NCBI GenBank assembly: GCA_028290765.1
Contig: JAQGJF010000186.1
Span: 1 to 19,904, forward strand
Direction: 5' to 3'
Length of the DNA stretch: 19,904 nucleotides
Source: Tardiphaga sp.
Lineage (GTDB): Bacteria; Pseudomonadota; Alphaproteobacteria; Rhizobiales; Xanthobacteraceae
Shown: positions 13,798-19,904 of the stretch, one piece after another
How the letters are laid out: the number at the start of each line of letters is the position of its first letter
Position numbering within the stretch: position 1 is the stretch's first letter
Position numbers and translations under genes: made by a program
The notes under the pieces: generated by a model
Database searches by the model: none
Seen by the model: only the letters and a program-made list of their open reading frames with translations
What the model was told of the DNA's origin: nothing

Positions 13798-14555
13798 ATT
13801 TTCGCGGACCCGCGGTATGGCTGGGCAGTGCAGTCGTATTGCTGCTCATCATCGGGCTCTGGCAGTTGGGATCGAATGCCGGGGTGATTCCGCAGGCGTT
13901 CTTTCCAGGCCCCGACCGCACTTTCGAAACGTTATCCGATCAACTCTGGACCGAGGAATTCTGGTTGGCGTTTTCGGAAACGATCCGGCGGATGTTTTTC
14001 GGGTTCGTGCTGGCCTCGGTCCTGGGCGTGGCGCTCGGCGCCGCGCTGGGGTCGTCGGCAACGTTGCGCGAATTTCTGGAGCCGACCCTGGAACTGATCC
14101 GGCCGTTGCCGGCGTCCGCCGTCATCCCGGTGTTTGTGCTGATGTTCGGGCTGAACGAGCGCATGATCGTCGCGGTGATCGCCTTCGGATCGGTCTGGCC
14201 GGCGCTGCTCGGCACCGTGCATGGCTTCAAGACGGTGGAGCCGCGGCTCTACGAGGTGTCGCGGATTTTAAAATTGTCGCGCCTGGAGATGATCTGGAAG
14301 ATTGCGCTGCCGAACTCGTTGCCGGATATTTTCGCCGGGCTGCGGCTGGCGCTGACAGTGTCGCTGATCCTGGCGGTGGTCACCGAAATGCTGTCCGGCG
14401 CCGACGGGCTCGGCCACAATATCATTCTGGCGGCGCGTTCGTTCCGCAGCGCCGATCTGTTCGCCGGCATCATCGTGCTCGGCGCGATCGGCTATCTGAC
14501 CAATGCGGTTCTGGAGCGGGTCGAGCGCCACGTGCTTCGATGGCGCAACGCCTGA
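13794..14555 (+). CDS. ABC importer permease 2 (SsuC/TauC-like)
   Basis: A 253-aa BPD permease, the second of the same family in this operon. It has an N-terminal membrane segment (WLGSAVVLLLIIGLW), then GFVLASVLGVALGAALGSSA, a P-rich LIRPLPASAVIPVFVLMFG segment and the coupling loop HGFKTVEPRLYEVSRILKL followed by LPNSLPDIFAGLRLAL. It aligns with permease 1 over its length but differs at most positions, pointing to an old duplication and a heterodimeric channel. ATG 13794 overlaps the previous stop. It is the last gene of the run and ends 22 bases from the convergent wecG-like gene, with no evident hairpin plus T-run terminator between. Confidence 0.9.
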   Translation: MNFRGPAVWLGSAVVLLLIIGLWQLGSNAGVIPQAFFPGPDRTFETLSDQLWTEEFWLAFSETIRRMFFGFVLASVLGVALGAALGSSATLREFLEPTLELIRPLPASAVIPVFVLMFGLNERMIVAVIAFGSVWPALLGTVHGFKTVEPRLYEVSRILKLSRLEMIWKIALPNSLPDIFAGLRLALTVSLILAVVTEMLSGADGLGHNIILAARSFRSADLFAGIIVLGAIGYLTNAVLERVERHVLRWRNA

Positions 14556-14577
14556 ACGATGGCACCTGTTGCGATAG

Positions 14578-15507
14578 TTATTTGCCCGATCTCGTCAGCA
14601 GCAGATAGATCGCCCACGGATTGGTCTTGAGGTATCGCCATCCCAGCCGCTTCGGCTCGAGCCACGCCCGCCATAGCCACTCCAGGCCGGCATTCTGCAT
14701 CCATTGCGGCGCGCGGGGTTTCGAGCCCGACAGGAAATCAAACAGTCCGCCGGAGGTCTTGATGACACCCACGGACGTCAGCCGATGCCGATTCCGGACG
14801 ATGAATTCCTGCTCGCGCGGCACGCCCATGGAAACCCAGAGAATATCGGGCGCCAGCGTGGCGATCTGATCGCAGACGACCAGTTCCTCGTCGCCGTCGG
14901 CGAAAAAGCCGTGGCGATGTCCGACCAGCTTGATCGCGGGGTACTGATCCTTGACCAGCTGCGCGGCGATGTTGTTGGAGGCCTCGGTTGCCCCGAGCAT
15001 GAACATGGTCGCGCCGCGGGTTTCGGCTTCGCGCGCCACATCGTGGAACAGATCCGTGGTGGCGACCCGTTCCGGCAGCGGGAATTCGCATTTGAGCCGG
15101 GACACGAACACATGCGGCATGCCGTCGGCGTGAATAGCGTCCGCCTGCAGGAACAGCCCGCGCTCGACGGCGTCCACGGCGCATCGATAGGTCACTTCGC
15201 CATTGGTGGAGGTCAGATAGGCCGGATAGCGCCACAGCTCGCGCCGCTTCAGCGCTTCATCGACCATCACCTTGGCGGAATCGCTGCGGTTCACCACCGC
15301 GACCGGAAGGCCGCCAAGCCGAATGGTCTGCCAATCCTGAAATTGATTTCGCCGGCGATCGCCGGACAACCGCCGCTCCTCGACTCGAAGCCGTGAGCGC
15401 ATCACCATTGTCGTCTTGAACGTCGAGGTTCTGCGATCCGAATGTTGCCGTCGCGGCGAAGGCGCTGCCGCGGCCTCCCGATCCTGGGCATCGAATGCGT
15501 GGGACAT
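14578..15507 (-). CDS. WecG/TagA/CpsF-family glycosyltransferase
   Basis: A 309-aa protein whose region from about 62 to 309 is a WecG/TagA/CpsF (GT26) glycosyltransferase, the type that adds N-acetyl-mannosamine(uronate) or related sugars to a lipid-linked acceptor. Visible blocks are YLTSTNGEVTYRC (97-109), HADGMPHVF (126-134) with Asp128 at the family's conserved Asp, FMLGATEASNNIAA (169-182), WVSMGVPREQEF (224-235) and the membrane-associating C-terminal tail WLWRAWLEPKRLGWRYL (277-293). The first 60 residues are an Arg-rich, apparently disordered extension. ATG 15507 is chosen because GAGG lies eight bases upstream; an ATG 96 bases further up adds no family sequence. A TTAACCAT box lies 114-121 bases upstream. 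It is the third minus-strand polysaccharide gene after the ligase and galE. Confidence 0.9.
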   Translation of the reverse strand: MSHAFDAQDREAAAAPSPRRQHSDRRTSTFKTTMVMRSRLRVEERRLSGDRRRNQFQDWQTIRLGGLPVAVVNRSDSAKVMVDEALKRRELWRYPAYLTSTNGEVTYRCAVDAVERGLFLQADAIHADGMPHVFVSRLKCEFPLPERVATTDLFHDVAREAETRGATMFMLGATEASNNIAAQLVKDQYPAIKLVGHRHGFFADGDEELVVCDQIATLAPDILWVSMGVPREQEFIVRNRHRLTSVGVIKTSGGLFDFLSGSKPRAPQWMQNAGLEWLWRAWLEPKRLGWRYLKTNPWAIYLLLTRSGK

Positions 15508-15620
15508 GATAACCTCAATCTTCAAACATCGCTGTCGCGAAAGCGGCTCTTTGGTACTGGACCTTTCAACGTTAGTGATGTTGGAAGCGATTTGCCATCG
15601 CATCCGTTCAACAAGGTAAA

Positions 15621-15628
15621 ATGGTTAA
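15621..15628 (-). promoter_or_regulatory. TTAACCAT (CtrA half-site-like) upstream of wecG-like gene
   Basis: The minus strand reads TTAACCAT here, 114-121 bases upstream of the glycosyltransferase ATG. No second TTAA lies at the canonical spacing, so this is only a half-site. The 370-bp gap between the wecG-like gene and galE (15508-15877) otherwise holds the palindromic repeat and no gene I can support. Confidence 0.3.
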
Positions 15629-15786
15629 GCGCGCGGGGAAGCAGTGACGAAAGCACGAGCGTCGAAGCATGGGAATTAAGCGCTATGCGGCGTGGTGTGT
15701 CCCGCAATTGAACGAACTCGCGCTGCTGTTGTATCGTGCTGGGGCGCCTGTTTTGTTGTGGGATTCTGCGATACGCGCGAGGCCTA

Positions 15787-15860
15787 TAGCCCGGATGAGC
15801 GGAGCGACATCCGGGGGCCGAATTCGCGTTGTCCCGGATATCGCTCGCTCATCCGGGCTA
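15787..15860. repeat. 74-bp palindromic intergenic repeat (CCCGGATGAGCG type)
   Basis: Outer arms TAGCCCGGATGAGCG (15787-15801) and its exact complement (15846-15860) enclose inner arms GAGCGACATCCGGG (15802-15815) and a complement with one mismatch (15833-15846). The whole element can fold as a long cruciform or RNA hairpin. It lies 17 bp past the galE stop on the minus strand. Repeats of this wording are, to my knowledge, frequent in intergenic DNA of Bradyrhizobium and relatives. It may act as a transcript 3' end or stabiliser. Confidence 0.8.
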
Positions 15861-15877
15861 CAGGACTTCAATCGCCC

Positions 15878-16867
15878 CTAAACCGGCAGCTTCCGTTCCC
15901 AGTCCAGCGCATGGCGGACGATGGTCTCGAGGTCGTCGTACTGCGCAATCCAGCCGAGCTTCGATTTCGCACGCTGGTTCGATGCCACCAGGCTGGCGGG
16001 ATCGCCGGCGCGGCGGCCTTTCAGTCGCACTTCGAAGTCGACGCCGGAGACGCGCTTGACGACCTCGACGACCTCGATCACCGAATAGCCGGCATTGTAG
16101 CCGATGTTGCAGGCGAGGCTTTCTCCGCCACGTCGCAGATAGGCGAGCGCGTCGAGATGGGCCTGCGCCAGATCGCTGACATGAACGTAATCGCGAATGC
16201 AGGAGCCGTCGGCGGTCGGATAATCGGTGCCGAGCACGTCCATGCCGTTACGCTTGCCGAGTGCGGCCTGCACCGCGATCTTGATCAGGTGGGTGGCGTT
16301 GGGCGTCGATTGACCGGCGCGTCCTCCTGGGTCGGCACCGGCGACATTGAAGTAGCGCAGCGCCGCGTAGGTGATCGGTTGCGCCCTGGCAGTATCTTCA
16401 AGCATCCACTCCACCATGAGTTTTGAACGCCCATAGGGATTGATCGGCGCCAGAGGCTGGTCTTCGGCGATCGGAAGCGATTGCGGTTCGCCATAGACGG
16501 CGGCGGTCGACGAGAACACGAAATGCGGAATCCTGTGCCGAACTGCGCCGTCGATCAGGGAGCGGGTGTTGACCGTGTTGTTCCTGTAATAGGCGAGGGG
16601 ATGGCTGACCGATTCCGGCACCACGATGCTCGCTGCGAAATGAATGATGGCCTCGACGGGTTGGCGGTCCAGGATAGCGTCAACAAAGGCAGCGTCGCCG
16701 CTGTCGCCTTCGAAGAACGGCACCTCTGCCGGCACCGCGGAGCGGAACCCGGTCGACAGATTATCCAGCACCAGAGGCCGCTCGCCGGCCGCCAGCAACG
16801 CGAGCGTCATGTGGCTGCCGATATAGCCGGCGCCGCCGGTGACGAGGATATGGGGTTTCTCAGCCAT
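15878..16867 (-). CDS. galE: UDP-glucose 4-epimerase
   Basis: A 329-aa extended short-chain dehydrogenase with all GalE marks. The NAD-binding motif is TGGAGYIGSH (10-19). SSTAAVYG (119-126) has Thr121 at the catalytic Ser/Thr position, and PYGRSKLMVE (144-153) supplies the Tyr145-x3-Lys149 pair. It also has YFNVAGADP and the C-terminal substrate loop DYPTADGSCIRDYVHVSDLA. It interconverts UDP-glucose and UDP-galactose, feeding galactose into surface polysaccharide. The start at 16867 puts the Rossmann motif at its usual distance from the N-terminus; an ATG at 16888 would add seven residues. The gene overlaps the end of the upstream ligase gene by 8 bases, so the two are an operon. Related epimerases acting on other UDP-sugars or uronates cannot be fully excluded. 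Confidence 0.9.
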   Translation of the reverse strand: MAEKPHILVTGGAGYIGSHMTLALLAAGERPLVLDNLSTGFRSAVPAEVPFFEGDSGDAAFVDAILDRQPVEAIIHFAASIVVPESVSHPLAYYRNNTVNTRSLIDGAVRHRIPHFVFSSTAAVYGEPQSLPIAEDQPLAPINPYGRSKLMVEWMLEDTARAQPITYAALRYFNVAGADPGGRAGQSTPNATHLIKIAVQAALGKRNGMDVLGTDYPTADGSCIRDYVHVSDLAQAHLDALAYLRRGGESLACNIGYNAGYSVIEVVEVVKRVSGVDFEVRLKGRRAGDPASLVASNQRAKSKLGWIAQYDDLETIVRHALDWERKLPV

Positions 16868-18113
16868 AGGGGGCGGATTGTCTCTCATTCACGAACCGGC
16901 CGCTCGCCACCGCGACGCCCCAGGTGACCCCGAGCAACAGATAGTAATGGCGCCAATGGTCGGTGTCGATGATGAAGCTCTCGAGCAGGGTGACGAACAA
17001 CGTCGAGAAGACCGCGATATAGGTCCGTTGCCAGGGTGTGCGCAGGAAGACGTTGCGAAAGCCATAGAGCGCCGTCGTGAATACCAGTGCCGGGTACAGG
17101 GTGCCGCTGATCCAGCCGCCGGACATGAAGGCGTTAAGAAAGGAATTATGCGTGTCTTCCGGAAAGAAACGACGGAATTGCAACGGCCCTATGCCGAACG
17201 GATAGTCCAGCGCCATGGCAAAGCCGAGTGCGTGGCGGCCGAAGCGGCCGAACCGGCCGCTGTCATAAGGCTGGCTGAAGCTGGCGCGCTCCTTGAACAG
17301 ATTGGCGATCGAATCGAACGACAGCAGAACCGCGATCGCCGCGATCATCAGGGCGACCGCCAGTGCCGTCAGCACCACGATGCGAAAGCGCTTCTGCGGC
17401 GACGCAGCGGTGATGTACATCAGGCCGATCATCAGCAGCGCCGATCCGGCGAGCGTACCCCAGGCAGCGCGCGAGAAGGCAAGGAAGATGGCGAGGCTCA
17501 ACAGGCCGAACACCAGGCCGTTGCGTACGGCGCGCCAGAACGATCCCTCGATGACCCGTTGCAGGGCGAGCAGCGCCGGAAAGATCAGGAAGGCGCCGAG
17601 CACGTTCGGATCTTTGAAGGTGCCGCGGGCGCGGCCGGCATAGGTCAAAAGATCGGCGCCGCCCGGGACCAGGTTGAAATAGCCGGCGATGGCGGCGAGC
17701 GAGGCGATGATGGCGCCGACCAGATAGCCGCGACTGAGCGCATCGAGGCGGTCGGCGGTATCCTCGGACAGCACCAGCGCAAAGAAGATCGCGGCGATTG
17801 CCATGTACCAGGATGTCAGGATCCAGTAGAGCACGACCGGTTCTTCGAACAGCTCCATCGCGCCGATCGAATAGCCGAGATTGATCCCGATCAGCAGCGC
17901 CAGTGGAATCAGGGTCGGCGGCGCCAGTCTGAGCCCGGTCGCGAAGAACAGCACGATCGCCACGATGATGGTGATCTCATACGGGCTTGGTTCGATGAAC
18001 ACGATCGAGCCGCAGGCGCCGACCAGCCACAGCCATCGGAGCTGCAGCGTTCTGATGCCAGGTATGGTGCTTTCGGAGTGTTCAGCGGGGGCCGCGATGG
18101 CAAACTCGGTCAT
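16860..18113 (-). CDS. O-antigen ligase/polymerase-family membrane protein
   Basis: A 417-aa polytopic membrane protein of the O-antigen ligase/Wzy superfamily, with roughly eleven hydrophobic segments between 27 and 405. Diagnostic regions are RARGTFKDPNVLGAF (161-175), SRAAWG (214-219) and the large periplasmic loop YPFGIGPLQFRRFFPEDTHN (304-323), where His322 is the conserved loop histidine. It is distinct from the ExoQ-like protein encoded at 1789-3084. It should join or polymerise undecaprenyl-linked glycan at the periplasmic face; ligase and polymerase cannot be separated by sequence. It is the first gene of the ligase-galE operon. A perfect TTAA-N7-TTAAC box lies 104-119 bases upstream of its ATG, suggesting cell-cycle (CtrA) control. 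Confidence 0.87.
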   Translation of the reverse strand: MTEFAIAAPAEHSESTIPGIRTLQLRWLWLVGACGSIVFIEPSPYEITIIVAIVLFFATGLRLAPPTLIPLALLIGINLGYSIGAMELFEEPVVLYWILTSWYMAIAAIFFALVLSEDTADRLDALSRGYLVGAIIASLAAIAGYFNLVPGGADLLTYAGRARGTFKDPNVLGAFLIFPALLALQRVIEGSFWRAVRNGLVFGLLSLAIFLAFSRAAWGTLAGSALLMIGLMYITAASPQKRFRIVVLTALAVALMIAAIAVLLSFDSIANLFKERASFSQPYDSGRFGRFGRHALGFAMALDYPFGIGPLQFRRFFPEDTHNSFLNAFMSGGWISGTLYPALVFTTALYGFRNVFLRTPWQRTYIAVFSTLFVTLLESFIIDTDHWRHYYLLLGVTWGVAVASGRFVNERQSAPYG

Positions 18114-18216
18114 CGTTTCAGCCCGGCGTCGCCAATGGCGCGTGGATGCGAGGGGTGGTCTGACCGGCGCTGAACCGGAAAGCCGATCGTCCGTCGATCA
18201 GTCTAGGAAATCGGGG

Positions 18217-18232
18217 TTAACGGAGCATTAAC
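18217..18232 (-). promoter_or_regulatory. CtrA-type box (TTAA-N7-TTAAC) upstream of the ligase-galE operon
   Basis: TTAA at 18217-18220, seven bases, then TTAAC from 18228 match the published CtrA consensus exactly. The minus strand likewise reads TTAA-N7-TTAAC. The box overlaps the P450 stop codon and lies 104-119 bp before the ligase ATG (18113). TTAA words are rare in this GC-rich window, which makes chance less likely. Confidence 0.55.
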
Positions 18233-19418
18233 CTTCGTCAGTCCGGGATCGCGCCTCCCACGTCACCGGCAGATTCAGCAATCCCCGAAACGCCCAGCCG
18301 CCGATCCGGACCGGGTCGCCTTCCACGATACGCAGATGATGAAGTCGCGAAAAGATCGCGGGCAAGGCGACGTCGGCGACCATGGCCCGCGAGGCCCAGG
18401 CGCCGGCGCAGAAATGGGGACCGGCGCCGAAGGCGATGCTCTTGGAGGTATCGCGGGTGACGTCGAATTGATCGGGACGATCGAAATATTGCTCGTCGCG
18501 GTTGGCCGAGCCGAACATGAAGAAAATCCGGTCTTCCGGCTCGAAATCGATGCCCCGGATCGTCCATGGCCTGGCGATGCGGCGCGGCGACATGCCGATC
18601 GGCGAAATCCAGCGGGCGTATTCCTCGAACACCTGCATCCACGAGACTTTTCCGGCCCTGGCCAGGTCGAGCTGGTCCGGATGCGTCAGCAGCGCCCAGA
18701 CGGTGCCGGCGACGGCGTCGCGCGGTTCGTTCTGGCCGCCGCTGATGGCGAGCTTGATGTTGGCGCGGATGCTTTCCATCGGCATGCCGGATTGCAGCAT
18801 CACGCTGAGCAGGCTTTGGTTCGGGGTCTTGGTGACCACCGGCAGCATGTCGTCGATGGCGGCATCGATGCCGGCGGTCGCGGTGTGGCATTCGGCCTCG
18901 ACCTTCGCATCGCCGGTGTAATTGGCGATTCCGTTGATCATCGCCTGCGACCACGCGTCCATGTCCTGAAAACGCATGCTGGTCAGGCCGGTAATGGTTT
19001 TCAGGCATTCGGCGGAAAACGGCAGCGCGAAGTCCACGCAGAAGTTGATCGGGCGGGTGGGATCGAGGGCGTCGAGGATACGGTCGGCATGGTCCTGGAA
19101 TTGCGCGGTCCAGTGGTTCTTGACGGTTTTGGGCGAGATCGTCGGAAAGATCGCCTTGCGCTCGGACAAATGCGCGTCGCCGTCTTTGCGCATCATGTTG
19201 TGCCCCATCAGCTTGTTCATGAGCCCCTGCGGCTGATGCGAGCTGAAGATGTCGATCTGCTTTTCGGAAACGAAGATGTCGTCCCGGCTGGTGAAGACTG
19301 TGCTGCCGAGCTGCGGAATGAAGGCGATCGGCGCCTCCTTGCGTAGCCGGGCCAGCGTTGGATAGGGATCGCTCCAGAAGGCGGGAACGTCGATATCGAC
19401 ATGCGGTGCAGTGCTCAC
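18228..19418 (-). CDS. Cytochrome P450 with atypical I-helix
   Basis: A 396-aa bacterial class I cytochrome P450. The heme-binding loop FGAGPHFCAGAW (330-341) carries the proximal Cys337, and the K-helix ExxR is EYAR (E266, R269). The I-helix motif reads ISGGQNEPRD (225-234). Where P450cam has Gly-Gly-Leu-Asp-Thr, this has Gly-Gly-Gln-Asn-Glu, so both the acid and the alcohol are replaced. It is soluble and needs a ferredoxin and reductase, none of which is encoded nearby. The start is GTG 19416-19418 and gives the usual N-terminal length. It follows a solute-binding-protein gene on the same strand, separated by a palindromic repeat. The substrate is unknown; the neighbouring binding protein may point to a small acid. 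Confidence 0.92.
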   Translation of the reverse strand: MSTAPHVDIDVPAFWSDPYPTLARLRKEAPIAFIPQLGSTVFTSRDDIFVSEKQIDIFSSHQPQGLMNKLMGHNMMRKDGDAHLSERKAIFPTISPKTVKNHWTAQFQDHADRILDALDPTRPINFCVDFALPFSAECLKTITGLTSMRFQDMDAWSQAMINGIANYTGDAKVEAECHTATAGIDAAIDDMLPVVTKTPNQSLLSVMLQSGMPMESIRANIKLAISGGQNEPRDAVAGTVWALLTHPDQLDLARAGKVSWMQVFEEYARWISPIGMSPRRIARPWTIRGIDFEPEDRIFFMFGSANRDEQYFDRPDQFDVTRDTSKSIAFGAGPHFCAGAWASRAMVADVALPAIFSRLHHLRIVEGDPVRIGGWAFRGLLNLPVTWEARSRTDEG

Positions 19419-19440
19419 GGTGGTTCTCTTTCGGTTGGCA

Positions 19441-19458
19441 GCAATCGTAGCAATCGTA
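19441..19458. repeat. Tandem 9-bp repeat abutting the palindromic element
   Basis: GCAATCGTA occurs twice in tandem (19441-19449, 19450-19458). The second copy runs into the left arm of the 84-bp palindrome. It could be a slippage product or an insertion scar. Confidence 0.5.
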
Positions 19459-19538
19459 GGATGGGTTGAGCGAAGCGATACCCATCATTTGCGAGTGCCG
19501 GTGGTGATGGGTTTCGCAAGGGCTCAACCCATCCTACG
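19455..19538. repeat. 84-bp palindromic intergenic repeat (CGTAGGATGGGTTGAGC type)
   Basis: Outer arms CGTAGGATGGGTTGAGC (19455-19471) and its exact complement (19522-19538) enclose inner arms GCGATACCCATCA (19475-19487) and a one-mismatch complement (19505-19517). It begins eight bases past the stop of the minus-strand binding-protein gene and lies upstream of the P450 gene. Elements of this wording are, to my knowledge, common in Bradyrhizobium-group genomes. It may form an RNA hairpin that ends or protects the binding-protein transcript. Confidence 0.8.
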
Positions 19539-19546
19539 GGTCTTCC

Positions 19547-19904
19547 TTATTTGATCATCGGACAGCCGCCATCGGCCATCGGCCGAAAGGCCTGATCCGC
19601 CGGGATGGTCGAGACCAGTTTGTAATAGTCGTAAGGATATTTCGACTCTTCCGGCTTCTTGATCTCGAACAGGTAGATCGGATGGATCACGCGTCCGTCC
19701 TGGCGGATCGCGGTGTCGCCGAACAACTTGTCCTTGCCCTTGAACTTCTTCATTTCGGGCACCGCGTCCTTGGCGTCGTCGCTGCCGGTGGCCGCCACCG
19801 CGTTGAGATAGGCGAGGGTCGAGGCGTAGACGCCGGCCTGGTTGCCGCTCGGCATCTTGCCGTTCATGCCCGGCCGCGCCGCGAAGCGTTTGGCGAAGGC
19901 GCGG
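19547..19904 (-). CDS. Branched-chain-amino-acid-type ABC transporter substrate-binding protein, N-terminus beyond window
   Basis: The C-terminal 118 residues of a periplasmic type I binding protein of the LivJ/LivK-like family. The frame is open to the window edge, with no stop before 19904, so the true start is outside. Recognisable features are an FAKRF segment followed by GKMPSGNQAGVYASTLAYL, then the closing RQDGRVIHPIYLFEIKKPEE and YDYYKLVSTIPADQAF, typical of the family in Rhizobiales. Such proteins bind amino acids, amides, aromatic acids or other small carboxylates. It is followed on the same strand by the P450 gene after the 84-bp palindromic repeat. Matching permease and ATPase genes, if present, lie outside the window. 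Confidence 0.85.
   Translation of the reverse strand, partial: RAFAKRFAARPGMNGKMPSGNQAGVYASTLAYLNAVAATGSDDAKDAVPEMKKFKGKDKLFGDTAIRQDGRVIHPIYLFEIKKPEESKYPYDYYKLVSTIPADQAFRPMADGGCPMIK

Noticed and set aside
4370..14555. Whole cassette as a standard ssu (alkanesulfonate) operon
   Set aside because: The oxygenase is of the acyl-CoA-dehydrogenase fold, not the luciferase-like SsuD type, and the cupin, GST, MBL and FAH genes are foreign to ssu.
14553..14580. Bidirectional terminator between the permease and wecG-like genes
   Set aside because: Only 22 bp lie between the stops, with no stable hairpin followed by a T-run.
15787..15860. Palindrome as a CRISPR repeat or IS end
   Set aside because: It is a single self-complementary unit without spacers, neighbouring cas genes or a transposase.
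16839..18173. Open frame of 444 codons on the plus strand
   Set aside because: It is antisense to the O-antigen ligase gene and very rich in Arg, Gln, Glu and Asp, the expected complement of a membrane-protein gene, and has no motif.

Overview
The window reads like a chromosomal segment of a high-GC alphaproteobacterium, most likely Bradyrhizobium or a close relative (Rhodopseudomonas/Nitrobacteraceae). This is inferred from protein style, from two long palindromic intergenic repeats of a type I associate with that group, from CtrA-like TTAA boxes, and from the mixture of surface-polysaccharide and peripheral aromatic-catabolism genes. No rRNA, tRNA, CRISPR array, transposase or integrase was seen.

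Left flank (1-3084): surface polysaccharide. A 5'-truncated GH5 glycoside hydrolase (+) faces a complete secreted GH5 paralogue (-). The second GH5 diverges from an ExoQ/Wzy-type polysaccharide polymerase (+). The 187-bp divergent promoter region carries a TTAACCAT box.

Centre (3090-14555): regulation and catabolism. A LuxR-type regulator (-) lies across a 494-bp hairpin-rich intergenic region from a plus-strand gene set: acyl-CoA-dehydrogenase-fold flavin monooxygenase, SsuE/MsuE-like FMN reductase, alpha/beta hydrolase and single-domain cupin. A second plus-strand run starts with a TetR regulator, whose promoter is overlain by three ATTTGAA half-sites. It continues with tight spacing or overlaps through a metallo-beta-lactamase-fold hydrolase, a GST, a fumarylacetoacetate-hydrolase-family enzyme and a four-gene NMT1/Tau-type ABC importer (binding protein, ATPase, two permeases). 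Together they look like one import-and-degradation cassette. The importer brings in a small, probably anionic or aromatic compound, the two-component monooxygenase hydroxylates it, and the cupin, hydrolases, GST (maleyl-type isomerase) and FAH enzyme process ring-cleavage products. The substrate is not determinable from sequence alone.

Right flank (14578-18113, all minus): surface polysaccharide again. An O-antigen ligase/polymerase overlaps galE, and a WecG/TagA/CpsF glycosyltransferase lies downstream. A full TTAA-N7-TTAAC CtrA-type box lies upstream of the ligase, and a TTAACCAT half-site lies upstream of wecG. The catabolic cassette is therefore sandwiched between two polysaccharide blocks.

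Right edge (18228-19904, minus): a cytochrome P450 with an unusual I-helix, an 84-bp palindromic repeat, and the C-terminal part of a branched-chain-amino-acid-type periplasmic binding protein that runs off the window.
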